Shown: one piece after another, positions 10,690 to 22,400 of the stretch | How the letters are laid out: the number at the start of each line of letters is the position of its first letter | Numbering within the stretch: position 1 is the stretch's first letter | DNA from: Astragalus membranaceus | Taxonomy: Eukaryota > Streptophyta > Magnoliopsida > Fabales > Fabaceae | Length of the DNA stretch: 64,000 nt | NCBI GenBank assembly: GCA_039519185.1 | Contig: CM076846.1 | Coordinates: 154,180,406 to 154,244,405, forward strand | Reading direction: 5' to 3' | Notes under the pieces: generated by a model | Databases searched by the model: none | What the model saw: only the letters and a program-made list of their open reading frames with translations | Told to the model about the DNA's origin: nothing | Translations under genes and position numbers: made by a program

Positions 10690-11210
10690 CTAGTATCCTG
10701 ACCCGTGCAATGCACGGGAAAATTGATGTTTGAAAATGTCAATTTTTTATATAATTAAGTTATTTTAATAATATGGATAATTATGGAGTAGAAAATAATA
10801 AAGTTAAAATAATATTCATAATACTGATAACAAACAAATGAATAAAATTGAACAAATTTGGTGAAATGAAAAAGTGTAGCTCACAACATACATCCGTGAA
10901 ATGGAAGCAAAAAACAATAAAATGATAGCTATTTTTTGGGGATTTATTTAAAGCTTAGGAAAATTGTAAAACTAATTATTAAATTTAAATAAATGTAAAT
11001 TATATTTTCATAATCAAATAAATCTAATAGTTACCTTAGTAATGAATAAAAAAAATAATGATTTACCTAAAACTAATAATATTTAAATTGTTGTTTTTGA
11101 GTTTGCATGGAAAGAAAAAACGAAACAGAAAATAATTCAATATAGACCATAGTTTAATTAAGTAAGTATAATTAATATTCTTAAATATATGAATTCGTCA
11201 CTTATTACAA
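10690..11210 (-). mobile_element. Helitron C, 3' end
   Basis: CTAG at 10690-10693 and a hairpin at 10102-numbered offset 10702-10718 (CCCGTGC, loop AAT, GCACGGG) mark a third Helitron terminus on the minus strand. The sequence to the right, up to about 11210, is AT-rich and non-coding; the 5' boundary is not seen. The AT-rich stretch ends where a GC-rich segment (about 11265-11385) starts. Confidence 0.65.
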
Positions 11211-11424
11211 CGTGGTATTTCAAAATAATTCACATGAACCAAACCCAAATTTCTTCGACTATTCCTTGGGATGTCAATGGGAGGAGCTGAGGCGGGGAAT
11301 ACTCCCCGTCCTCGCCACCCAAACTGTCCCCCATCTCCTCCGTCCCCAATCACTTTCCCTACACATCCTCACGGTCCTCGTGGAGATGCCAGAAATTTAT
11401 TAAAAATTAACAAAAATATGAATA

Positions 11425-12206
11425 TTCAGACTGATGGTCAAACGGAGGCAAGCAAAATAGAAAAGACTATTCAGACTCTTGAGGACATGTTTCGGGCTTG
11501 TGTGCTCGATAGCGGAAGAAAATGGAAGAATCATCTTCCGTTAGTAGAGTTCTCCTACAACAACAGTTACCACTCCAGCATTGGAATGACACCGTTTGAA
11601 GCACTTTATGGGAGAAAGTGTAGAACTCCTTTGTGTTGGTGGGAAATTGGTGAAGATAAATTTTTGGGACCCGATATGGTTCGTGAAACTACCGAGAAAA
11701 TTAGACTGATTCAAGAAAGAATGAATGTTGCTCAGAGTCGGCAAAAGAGCTATGCTGACAACCGAAGGAGACCGTTGGAATTTGAAGTTGGCGATCATGT
11801 ATTCTTGACGGTTTCTCCAACCATAGGTACCAGGAGAGCTTTGCGAGCGAAGAAACTCAGTCCTCGATATGTTGGACAATTCCAAATCATCGAGCGTATT
11901 GGGCCAGTTGCCTATCGCCTCACTCTGTCTCCGGCCTTATCAAATCTTCATGATGCCTTTCATGTATCTCAACTGAGGAAGTATGTCCCCGATCCACATC
12001 AACCGTTGAGTGTTGACACAATCGATCTTCGACCGGATCTATCATTCCAACCCTATTCTAGCTATATCTTGGAACGTGGCGTGAAGACGCTGCGGTCAAA
12101 GACTATTCATATCGTCAAAGTAGTTTGGGATGGCTTCTCAGTCGAAGAGGCTACTTGGGAGCTGGAAGATGACATGCAGACTCGTTATCCATATCTATTT
12201 CATTGA
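11425..12206 (+). pseudogene. Chromovirus integrase C-terminus and chromodomain
   Basis: The frame begins at QTDGQTE, which holds the catalytic Glu, and continues FSYNNSYHSSIGMTPFEALYGRKCRTP, SRQKSYADNRRRPLEFEVGD and HDAFHVSQLRKYVPDP. The last 60 residues form a chromodomain (ILERGVKTLRSK, IVKVVWDG, EEATWELEDDM). This combination is typical of the Del/Tekay clade, whose chromodomain targets heterochromatin. Next to the Glu there are about five extra residues (ASKIEK), pointing to a small insertion. The N-terminal two thirds of integrase are missing, so it is non-functional. The stop at 12204-12206 precedes the polypurine tract directly. Confidence 0.92.
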
Positions 12207-12254
12207 GGTACGCCTTTTCAATTTTGAGGACAAAATTTTAAAAGTTGGGGTGAT

Positions 12255-15200
12255 TGTAACATCCCTAATTTTTAAAATGTGATTTATGATGAATGCGAGC
12301 GATTTAGCCATTTAGTAAGAGTAATTAGTCGCAACTCGAATATAGAGTAGTCGAGAAAATTACACCGAGTAAGAATCCATAAGAATTTAGAGGATTTTAC
12401 ATCAAGCCATGACTTTAATGGGCCAAGGGCAGTTTGGTCTTTTCACCATCACTTAACCCTCAGCCCATCTGAACCACACATCTCATCTCCACTTCAGCTG
12501 CTCACTCCCTCACTTAACCACTTCAGAAACACCAGAACTCAGAACTGAAAATCAAAAAGAAAACAGAAAGAGAAGAGAAGAAGAGAGGGCGAGAGAGAAG
12601 AAGGAAGAAGAGGGTGGGGATTTCACCAAGACCTTCATGCATGTAAGTACTCTCACCTCCCCTCCACTCCATTTTCGTTTTTCTTTCCACTGGTACAACT
12701 TTCAGAAACTGATTCACCCTCCTTCCCTCTTTTCCATTTTCGAACCATGAAGCCCAACACTACAAAAAAATTGCCCATTAGCGACGGAAATTAGCGAGGG
12801 ACTAATGTTCCCTCGCAAAAATTGGAATTAGCGACGGAATTTGCGAGGGAATAGGGGCTGTCGTATTTTTGAGAATTAGCGACGAAATTTTGAAAATTAG
12901 CGACGGAAATTTTGAAAATTAGCGATAGAATTTCAGTCCCTCGCTAATTCCCTCGCTAATCTTTGACAGTTTTCAGATGATGGGACTCATTGCAGGTATT
13001 TAGCGACGGAATTTCAGTCCCTCGCTAATTTTTGACAGTTTTCAGATGATGGGACACAGTGCAGGGGTTGGTAAGTGTGCATAAATTAGCGACGGTGTCC
13101 GTCGCTAATTCCCTCGCAATTTTTTTTACTTTTTTTTCCTTAAATCCGTTTACACCCTCACTCTTCTTTCTCACTCACAACACCCTCACTCTTTTTCTCT
13201 CCTCTTCACCCTTCCTCTTCCCTTCCTCTTCCTCTACTCTCCACCACCACACAACCACCACCACCACCATACAACCAACCTACGGCCTACTCTCCCCTTC
13301 CTCTTCCTCTACTCTCTCTCTCACCTACAAACCCTAACCCACCACCACCACCACCACTGGAGCTACTCTCCCCTTTCCCTCTTCTCCTCTCCACCTTCTT
13401 CCACCACACCACCACCGGAGCTCCTCATCCTCTCCCTCTCCCTCTCTCTCTCTTATGATTTCCCCTTTCCCTCTTCTTCTCCCCACCTTCTTCCACCACA
13501 CAACCACCACCACCGCCGCCACCACCCACGAAACCACCACCATGAACTCCTCTCTCCACCTACGAATTCCTCTTCTCTCACCTATACGAATTTCTTTCCA
13601 CCTTCCACCACCAACACCCCCACCACCCCCACCACCACAACCACAAAATTAATAATATAATAATTTTTTAACAGTATAATAATAAATATATATAATAAAA
13701 ACAAGCCATTCAGCACTGGACACGTGTCAGTTTTTTTTTGAAAAACTGCAGTCATTAGCGAGGGAATTAGCGAGGGAAAATTCCCTCGCTAATTAGCGAG
13801 GGCTTCAATTCCCTCGCTAATCCCAATAGCGAGGAGGGAATTAGCGAGGGAACCAGTCTGTCGCTAATTCCCTCGCAAATGACCATTAGCGACGAATTTT
13901 GGTCATTTTGCGAGGGAAATTTCCGTCGCTAATAACCAATTTTTTTGTAGTGCAAGTGAGGTAGATGATGAAGTTTTGAGCTGCTGTTAGTTTGCATGTT
14001 CAGGGGGAGCTGTTGAGGAGGAAGTTCTGAACTTGCATTTCGAATTTGGAAGGAGTTTAGTCATACTAAGTTGTTGTCTCAGTTTGCACAAAAGTGGAAG
14101 TTGCTGTCTTGGATCGAATTGGGTTCTAGCGGGGATTGTTCGAGAGTTCTTTTGGTTCGGTTGTTGCGTACTCCGTCGGGACTCCTCGTGCGATCGTCGA
14201 ATCGGTGAGTTTTACTCACAATTAGGAACATTACTATATTCTGAACTTGTTTCGTTTTGGGTTCAATGCGAAAATCTGACTTTCGGGAAAAATAGCGTTT
14301 GTACGGTTTTTCGGTAAATATATATGTTTCTATGGATTTGCTGATTTTAATGTTTTCGCTAGAATATGGACTGAATTGCTATTTATAATGTCTATTTTTA
14401 AGTCTCGACGGTTAGGAAATGTCTCGGGGTCGAATAGGAAGTGAAACAGTATAAAACGGGTTTTCGAAATGCTGTTTTTTCACAATTTTGTCTCTCATCA
14501 CGTCGCGACCCGAGCCTTCGCGTCGCGAACTCCCCTTATTTTTGCAACGCAAAACTTTCTGTAACTTTTCGCGTCGCGGCGGAACCAGTTCGCGTCGCGA
14601 CGCTTTGCAGTTTTCAGCAAAACACACTGATTTTGTTTTCGCGATAACTTTTGATCCGGGAACCCGATTGAGGTGTTCTCAGATGCGTTTGAAAGCTTAT
14701 TCAAAGACCTAACTATAAATATATAATTTGGTTTGGAAAATACACTGATTTTAAAGGTCAAAGCTGTTTTCAAAACCGAATTGTAGACGCGTGTGAGCAT
14801 ATGATTTTTTTTAATAACAAAACGGATAACCCGTCCAATGTGATACTGTATTATAATGCCGGATGTCTAATTTTGTATTCATCAAAACGGGTTATAGATA
14901 CAATGATAGATATAGAATTATATCGAATATAGAAGTCGGCCCAATGCGGGTGTGATATATAAATTATATCGAGTTGGGTGACGACCCAACAAAATAGCAT
15001 ACTAGGCGGGGAAGTCATGAGCCCCTACCCTAGGCCCTGAAACATTATGGCGTGGTCTAACGGGGGTTATTGGGATTGTGGGCTTTGCACGGACGATTTA
15101 TGCTAAGATAGGTCTTCGATTCATCGAGATTGTGGGCTTTTCACGGTCGATGTTTCGTTCGAGAAAAGCTTGTAATTATATATTAATTGACAAGGCTTAA

Positions 15201-15761
15201 AAATATGTGATAGCACTTTGTTTACCGGGATTGTGGGCTTTGCACGGCTGGTAAAAGGGGCTAGTCATATATTGACTTAAATAGTTATGATTTAACTATG
15301 TATACGGTTTTATAATGGAACCGAGTGATAGTGAGGGGGCACGGTAGAACTCACTGAGACAAGTTGTCTCACCCAATCATTATTATTGTTTTTACAGAGA
15401 AGCAGGTAAAGAGAAAGAGTATCCGGCACGGATAGGTGACCAGCTCGTGGAGATGTCAAGGACTTGCAGTCTTGATGTTTTTAGATCCTGTTTTGCTTGC
15501 CTCTGTTATGGTTATATGACTTGTATTCTTTATGAGTTGTATAAACCGTTTTAGTTTCTGTTTATGATATTGAACATCTAAGTTGTATTCCTTCGGATGT
15601 TGGAAACATTATGGAATTAAGATGAATGGATCCGAAGTATTATGTTTTATTTTCGGAAAAAGTTTGTACGTTCAATACTTAAACAGGAATTGTGTCCTCT
15701 GATAATTACTATAGTGGTGCATTACGGTATATCTACATGTTAGAAATACCGGGGTGTTACA
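12255..15761 (+). repeat. 3' LTR of the chromovirus, split by a CACTA element
   Basis: It runs from TGTAACATCCC to GGGGTGTTACA, 3507 bp including a 1195-bp CACTA insertion and its 3-bp duplication. Features shared with the solo LTR at 19492-22515 include both termini and a block around 14990-15045 about the AGGCGGGGAAGTCATGAGCC motif. It contains three spaced copies of GATTGTGGGCTTT-CACGG (15075-15245) and several CGCGTCGCGA-type palindromes (14500-14605). The spurious open frames here are not genes. Confidence 0.88.
12758..13952. mobile_element. Non-autonomous CACTA element with CAA duplication
   Basis: It starts CACTACAAAAAAATTG and ends with the inverse, CAATTTTTTTGTAGTG. The flanking CAA at 12755-12757 and 13953-13955 is the 3-bp target duplication expected for CACTA. 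Both subterminal regions carry many copies, in both directions, of TTAGCGACGGAA / TTAGCGAGGGAATT, the kind of site that a TNPA-like protein binds. The middle (13140-13650) is a strongly pyrimidine-rich and CAC-rich strand with no credible gene. A truncated relative lies at 51443-52085. Confidence 0.95.
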
Positions 15762-16600
15762 TGCTTCGTAGACGAAAAACACCATAAAGCCGCGTGAGTA
15801 TTTTTCAGTCTCTGCTTACCCTCACAGATTCATAACATTAGGATAACAATATTCATAACATTAGGATAACAATGCGGGGTGGGTCTCAACCGGTTTCCCA
15901 ACTAAATTTATAATTGATCAAGTTTTTTCAAGTATATCCTTTTATGTTTATTGAGTGTTTTAAAGACGGGAGATATAAAAGTCGTTTAATGGGTATACAA
16001 ATTTGTAATTAATTAGTGGTAAAAATAAAAGTATTTTGGTAATTAACTTACACAAGTTATTGATACCTTAATTTTCTTTGATATAACGACACCTTAATTT
16101 ATGTGTAAAAAGTTAAAAGTACCAAATATAAGAAACAGTAAGAATAGTAAATAATGGATAAATTTTATTTACCATTGATTGATTGGAGTTTAATATCATG
16201 TACTCTCTACATTTATGCTTTGTGAATACTCATCAATGTTGTCCTTGAAGGAAGTGAGAATGCTTCTCCAAGGTGTCAAACATAGGGTACAGAACAATCT
16301 CCAATGTCGAAAACAAATTAAGAATGGTCGTTAACTTTGCAAGAATAGCATTAGAGAAGCTCTTTAAAACTCAAAATGATAATCACAACTTACTCTACTT
16401 TTACAATTTTTATTTGTGTTTAGTTTTGTTTCAATTTAAATTATCGATTAATTTATTTTCAGGATTCATGATTGAATAGTTATTCTCTGAGATAACATAC
16501 AATTATTGGAAAACAACCTTAAGGTAGAAAGATCAAAGCCACACATAATGTCAAAATGAAACAAAGGTGGTTACCCACATTTATACTCATACGGGTAGGA
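15762..16600. other. Intergenic, no gene seen
   Basis: AT-rich sequence with no coding signal. A 22-bp block ATTCATAACATTAGGATAACAA is duplicated in tandem at about 15828-15873 (TTCATAACATTAGGATAACA twice). The 68-codon frame at 16273 has no recognisable content. Confidence 0.6.
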
Positions 16601-16629
16601 AACCAATCCAAATCCACACCCTACATCGC

Positions 16630-16745
16630 AAGTAGGTAGCTCACTTGGTGAGTTAAGGCCTTAGCCCTTAAGGGATACCAAATGAGTGCAAACAAGAGGT
16701 CTCAAGTACTTGGGAAACGGACATTCCACCCCCCCTCCCAATGAA
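16630..16745 (+). repeat. tRNA-derived SINE-like sequence
   Basis: The block GTAGCTCACTTGGTGAGTTA at about 16637 resembles a tRNA A box, followed by GAGTGCAAACAAGAGGTCTC. A related copy occurs at 47826-47935, and a related minus-strand copy at 19340-19436. It is next to a decayed LINE, which could have supplied mobility. No tail or target duplication was resolved. Confidence 0.4.
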
Positions 16746-17019
16746 CATTGCCTATCAAAGAAGAAACGTATAATTGATTAATCTGACCTAAACTCGAACC
16801 TCCGGGAACTGCCATCCCATACTTAGCAACCAACACCTCCTTTCACAAAGCCTTGTCAACTAAAAGGCACCATCTCTAATTAAAAGGCAAACTTAGATTA
16901 AGTAACTTCAAATATTTCACCATAATCCCACCTGTATGCTTTGGCATACACACCTTAAATCATTTTACAATGGCACTTTTCTCCACCGATTTAACCATTC
17001 CTCACATGTATTTTGAGAT

Positions 17020-17420
17020 AAGAGAGGTAAAAATAGGAACATTATGGGAGGACATCCAACATCAACTGTCAGAAAAACACCTTCCTAGGATTAGCCCCAG
17101 CTAGGAGGCTAAGATACATGAAGGGAACAGTGTCTGACTTACAATTCAGGAAACTCGTTGCCATCAATGGGAAAGCTCCATCCATATTATTCTCTATAAA
17201 ACAACTTTTAGAGAAGTTAACTTTCAACCAGAAGCATACTAAAACCAAATAAATAAAGTGTTGTCCGCATACTGCAAATGAGAGACCTCCAACCCAAAGC
17301 TACCCAATTTAAACTCCCTAAACTTTAAGAACACAACCTCCCTAACTATCCACCACCATCAAGAAAGGAAAAGAAGATAGTCCCCCTTGTTTGAACCCCT
17401 CAGATTACAGCTTCCTTAAT
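17020..17420 (-). pseudogene. Decayed LINE (L1-type) reverse transcriptase
   Basis: The minus-strand translation, in shifting frames, shows a QGGLSSSFPFLMVV-like remnant of the QGDPLSPFLF box, then LQYADNT where LINEs have FADDT, then PFMYLSLLAGANPRK, matching the FKYLGLPVGANPR motif. The catalytic second Asp is replaced by Asn and there are many stops. The order and spacing fit a non-LTR retrotransposon reverse transcriptase. Confidence 0.72.
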
Positions 17421-17905
17421 AGGGACATCCATTCAACAACATAAAGAGGCTCCTTGAGAAAACACAAGCATGTACCCAGGCTCTCCACCTTAAATCAAAA
17501 TTGTATATCCTCATTAATGGATTGGATTGGATCCATCCGTTTATTTTGTGGATGGTTATGATCCATCAATTATTTTTTTATATCCATTGGATTACCAAAA
17601 TTACAAAATCAAAATTCATTGGATAATTATAAAAAATACTTTTTTACCAAAATATATTATTAATAATACTTCTCAGTTTTTTTTAAAAAAAACTTCCAAA
17701 AAAAAACTTAGAAAATTATAATATTATATATAATATTCTCGCCGGAGCACCACCGCCGGCCGCCGTGCAGGTCGCCTGAGAGGCGCCGCCGGCCGCCGCT
17801 GCACCGCCATCAGCCACCGTGAGGGCCGCCGTCGCCGCGCCGGCAGCCGTTGCCACCACCACCATATATAAATATTATATATTTAAATATATAGTACATA
17901 AATAT

Positions 17906-18334
17906 AGGCTTAAATATATGTTTAGTCCTTGCAAATATATGTTTTATCCAGTTTAGTCCCTGTAAAAATAAAACTGTGTGTTTAGCCCTTGCAAATATAA
18001 GTTTGATCCAGTTTAGTCCTGTAAAAATAAAACTTTGTTTTTCGTCCCTGCAAGTATACGTTTTATCCAATTTGGTCATTGTAATATGTAAAATATTTCA
18101 TTTTAGTCCCTCCAATATGAGCAGAAAATGGACTAAAATCAAATATTTTACATATTACAATGATCAAATTGGATAAACGTATATTTGCAGAGACGAAAAA
18201 CAAAGTTTTGTTTTTATAGGGACTAAACTGGATCAAACTTGTATTTGCAAGGGCTAAACACAAAGCTTTATTTTTATAGGGACTAAACCGAATAAAACAT
18301 ATATTTGCAAGGACTAAACATATATTTAAGTCTA
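17906..18334. mobile_element. Long inverted-repeat MITE
   Basis: The left arm starts GGCTTAAATATATGTTTAGT and the right arm ends ACTAAACATATATTTAAGTC, its inverse. The two arms of about 200 bp each are palindromic almost to the centre near 18118. Each arm contains internal repeats of CCAGTTTAGTCCCTG-like text. This family is familiar from legume genomes. The AT-rich flanks prevent a safe target duplication call, so the superfamily is not assigned. The frames at 17810-18263 are by-products. Confidence 0.85.
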
Positions 18335-18348
18335 TATATATTTATAAC

Positions 18349-18356
<8 letters not shown>

Positions 18357-18409
<53 letters not shown>
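18357..18409. repeat. (AT)n microsatellite
   Basis: About 53 bases of pure AT dinucleotide repeat, directly following the MITE's right flank. Confidence 0.97.
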
Positions 18410-18416
<7 letters not shown>

Positions 18417-18621
18417 GACTTTTTTATTTTATTTTTTTGACTATTACAAATATTTTTTTTATTAAATTATTATTAATAGATGAATTGGATGGACTTTTTT
18501 TGTCAATAGATGGATTGGATTGGATTTGTTTGGTAAATTTTTAATGGATATAAATTTGTAAATGGATTTCTCAAATCCATCAATTATAATCCAAATCCAT
18601 ATCTATCCGATCCATCCCTGA

Positions 18622-19339
18622 CACCCCCTACTCATCAGGTAAGTGCCATTTTTTTTTGCCATTTTTACTTAAATGATTGGTATTAATTGAACACTTATTG
18701 ATTCAATTTTGTGAATTAATCTCATGACATTTATATGTCCTAAAGTTGTGCTAGACTATGTATAGAAAGATCCGACTATTATTGTTGATTGAAATTGAAA
18801 CTAATAGCAATTTTAATCTTACACACACACCATGTTAGCAATACGACAAGAACGACAGTTTACTTTAAGCCATGCTCTGATCGTGAAAGCCTTTCTATTT
18901 TGATTTGTCGCTTATTGGTAACGAAGAGAGGGCATGAATGGATTGATTAATTGAAAAAGAAAACAATAGCAACGGTGTTTCGGGGTTGGTATAGTCTTTA
19001 ATTTGGTGGACGGACCTAAGATCAATAATAACGTAAGATCCATGGTTGGTGGTACTAATGTGGATTTATATAAATGTTTTTTGTGTCTAAATGTGACCGT
19101 ACGTTATTAACTTATCATGCATGATGGGGGAGGGAGCAAGAATGATGATACAAAATGTCTTGGATGTGCACAAGAGCAAGCCGTTCACTAAAAATTGGGG
19201 GGAACCAATTGTCGACGATGATATTCTACCAAGCACCTCTATGGAAAGCAAACAAGGACTTATGATTGTATAGACTTTTTTGTTTCTTAGTGTGTTTACT
19301 CGGCTTTGTCGGTCTATGTTTTCTCAATAGAGTTTTTGC
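18622..19339. other. Intergenic, no gene seen
   Basis: No coding motif, clear repeat or RNA gene was recognised here on either strand. Confidence 0.5.
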
Positions 19340-19436
19340 CACAACAACTTGAGACCTTAATTTGAAACCTGAACCCAAAACCCTGGATCTCTTGTTTTGA
19401 CTCCCTTAACTCACCAACTTAGATACTTAGGCTATA
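19340..19436 (-). repeat. tRNA-derived SINE-like sequence
   Basis: On the minus strand CTAAGTTGGTGAGTTAAGGG (A-box-like) is followed by CAAAACAAGAGATCC and GGGTTTTGGGTTCAGG (B-box-like). It resembles the copies at 16630 and 47826. It ends about 55 bases before the solo LTR. Confidence 0.4.
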
Positions 19437-19491
19437 TTTTTTTGTTCTACTTAGATGAAATGACAAATAAACACTACGTACGCACATACAT

Positions 19492-22400
19492 TGTAACACC
19501 CCGATATTTCTAGCTTGTAGAATTACCAAAGTGGCATATATCAGAGTAACTTCCTGTTATTGAACATTGAACACAACTAAAAACTTTCGATAAATCATTA
19601 TCAAATGGTTCCTTGAACCTCGTTAAACTTAACCAAGTACTTAAGTCTCATGACTTAAGACTTATACAATCCTGGTGTTCAATACCCAAAACATAAGTAG
19701 CGGAAACGATTTACAACTGTTAGCGAATAATAGTTATACAATCGGAACTACAAAGATAACAAAGAGGAAATGGCATAGTCATAAAACTAATTCTTCAATA
19801 ACAGCTCCATAAAGCACACCGTCTAGCCGTGCTTATTCGCCTTTGCCTTTCCTTGTTTCTCTGTAAAAAACCACAATAATAAAGGGTGAGATAAACATTA
19901 TCTCAGTGAGTCCTATTGAGATCCCTTACCAACTCTAGCGGTTCTTTATGCTTTTATTCTTTGAACTCATAACCCTAATAAGTGACTATGTGGACATATT
20001 TTCCTCTAACTCGTAGCCCTAATAAGTGACTACGCGTTATGTTTCTTTATTTCTTCTTGTAGCCCTAATAAGAGACTACAATTCATATCTTATCATTTTT
20101 TTAACTTAGCACAACACCTCGAGCCTACCTTATCTGGTTATTTCTTTGGCTTTTGGTGAACCCAATCCACTAACCACTAATTAGCGGGCAAACCTCATGG
20201 GGCCTAGGTTTTGGGGCTCATGACTTCCCCTCCCCTAGTATGCTAATCCTTAGGGTCGTCACCCTTGATATACATATATTATTATATGTATGCCATTCTA
20301 CCTTTCTTTTTAGAGAAAGTAATTCTTCCTTTCCTTTTGGAAAGTAACTTGACTTGTTATTACATGAGTTGAGAATTTACATGGCTTGTATTGATTTATA
20401 ATCCTTTATCTTAACATAACTTGAATGGACTTATAGTCCCTTGGCATAACATGACTTGGATATTCTCACTCGTGAATTCTAATCGTTATCATCATTTATC
20501 ATACTTGGGAAATTTCCAATATTTCATTCATACCTACGCATTTATGTGAATTACGGTTTATTTGTCAATACATAGGGTTGGGGAAGGGATTAGAATAGGT
20601 TTGGAGTCAATTAGGAAGGGTTTGGGCACATTTTAAAATCTGGGGCAGAAAGATCAGCACGGGTCGTGCTAACTTTTCTGCACTTAAAATCTGTGACAGA
20701 AAGATCAGCACGGGTCGTGCTAAAATCAGCACGGGTCGTGCTAACTCATCAGCATTTCTAAAAATCCTGTTTTCGTGTGAAATTCCCATTCCGATCGATT
20801 CCGAAACTTATTCCGAACGATACCCGAATATCACAATACATCAATTCAGTCCAAAACAGCACAAAACCAGTACAAACCACAATCATGACAATCACAATCC
20901 AATCACCATCAAGTTATAATTTACAAAACAAACCGTAAAACTTCAAACTTCGAAAATGGTTTTTAACACAAAAATTAGCAAGTTGAAAACAGAGTCAAAA
21001 CACTTGACCAACGTTTCGAAAACAATTCCCTAAGCGAGTATAGAACTCACCGATTGCGATGAAAATCGCACAACCACGGATTCCACGGTTGATACGACAA
21101 AGTAACTCCACGAACGGTCCCCGTACTCGAACTCTTCACCATCACGAATTTCTCGCTTCAACGAACATCAAAGCGATTCCGAATGGATCCCCAAACATGA
21201 CCAGCTACTGAAGCTTCCCCAAATGCATCTCAATCAATAGTGAAATTCCCTTTCTACTCCGATCAAACTCCAACTTCTAGAACGCGGCAACAACCTCTAA
21301 TTCGGTTTAACAACATCTGAACGTTGTTTCGCAATAGGCATAACTCCTTCAATTATTAACCAAAACTATCCAAACCAGTGCCTAATGTGTAGGGGATTTT
21401 GTCTAGTTTCTGAGGGTTAAGGTTTCAAACAGATGCAACTAGTATTGAGAGAGTTATGGCTAAAATAAGGGAACTGGGTCAAAACTGTGACTGATTCATA
21501 AACGAAACTTGTGGACATGATATCTCCCTCCCTACCTAATAAAATCAGATGATTCTTGTGGCTATTTTGAAGCATTTTGTGTCTAGTTTCTGAATAATTA
21601 AAAATGACATCCATATGATGGGTGTACAGAGAGATATGTGATAAACAACGGAGGTGGTCCAAACGGGTTTCCTACTGGATTTGTTTCTTTTTGGGTGAAC
21701 TTGTTGTATCTTCAACCCCAACTTCGAATTTCAGCACCCCTAGCTACTGAACCTTCTCCAAATGTGCTTCTAATTCGAAATGTGGCTCCTCATCTTGCAC
21801 AGCAACACTCCAACTGAAATGCTATACTTCAAATCACTCCTAGAGCTCTACTAGAATCACATGCAAGGTAGGAACTCAACTTTTCTCCAAAAATGGAGCT
21901 TGGGTTCGAAAATGGTGAACGGAAGATGGATGATTCTTTGGTGGTGAAATGAGTATCAGTTTGGAGAGGAGGTTAGGCCGAATCCAATGAACTAAAAATA
22001 AGAAGCATGCATCAAGGTTCCATGGACTTGCTCTTCTCTTTTCCTCCTTCCCTCTTTCGCATCTCTCCTTCTCAAACTCACTGTTTCTGTTTCTGGATTT
22101 CAGCAAGAATGAGGAAGGAGAGGTAGTGTTGTGTGTTTGTCCAGCTGAGGGTCACTTAATGAGGCGAAATTACCATGTTGCCCTTATGTCCAATTTTGAC
22201 TTATACCTCCTTAAATTCTTCTTAATTCATTTACAATCAAACACTACTTATAAAATAATTAATTAATGCATATGTGGGTGTTTTGTGGAAGGATGGGTCA
22301 GCTGAACTCACTTATCGGTGGAAAAGACGAAAATACCCTTGTCCTAGTATTCTCACTTAAAATCCCAATTAGCTCGCCAATCAATCGACAATTCAAGTGC

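Larger units (their letters stand above)
11425..15761 (+). mobile_element. Del/Tekay-type chromovirus, 5'-truncated
   Basis: Only the integrase C-terminus with a chromodomain, a short polypurine tract (about 12240-12254, AAAAGTTGGGGTGAT) and the 3' LTR remain. Everything upstream of the catalytic Glu of integrase is missing. The LTR starts TGTAACATCCC and ends GGGGTGTTACA, as does the solo LTR at 19492-22515. The host junction at about 11425 is abrupt: a GC-rich segment and an AT-rich linker precede it. Confidence 0.88.
17517..18621. mobile_element. Possible hAT-like element with GGATTGGATT ends
   Basis: On the minus strand the right end starts CAGGGATGGATCGG, resembling the CAGGGATG end of Ac-type hAT elements, followed by repeated GGATTTGGAT-type motifs. 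The left end (17517-17600) carries GGATTGGATTGGATCCATCC. A target duplication was not found and no transposase is present. The interior holds a GC-rich island (17740-17865, repeated GCCGCCGGCCGCC-type text), an inverted-repeat MITE and an AT microsatellite. Confidence 0.4.

Noticed and set aside
13059..13652. Open frames on both strands in the CAC-rich block
   Set aside because: Low-complexity Ser/Thr/Pro or Val/Arg text produced by the pyrimidine-rich strand inside a CACTA element.
12758..13952. CRISPR-like repeat array (many TTAGCGACGG units)
   Set aside because: Units are irregularly spaced, occur in both directions and lie next to CACTA termini with a target duplication; the genome is a plant.
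16273..16479. 68-codon frame
   Set aside because: AT-rich, no recognised motif, surrounded by repeat debris.
17810..18263. Two similar minus-strand frames with CARANTSLIQFSP-like text
   Set aside because: They are the two arms of an inverted-repeat MITE read on opposite arms; not proteins.
21417..22106. Open frames in the 21.4-22.1 kb region
   Set aside because: They lie wholly within the solo LTR bounded by the TACAT duplications and show no recognisable domain.
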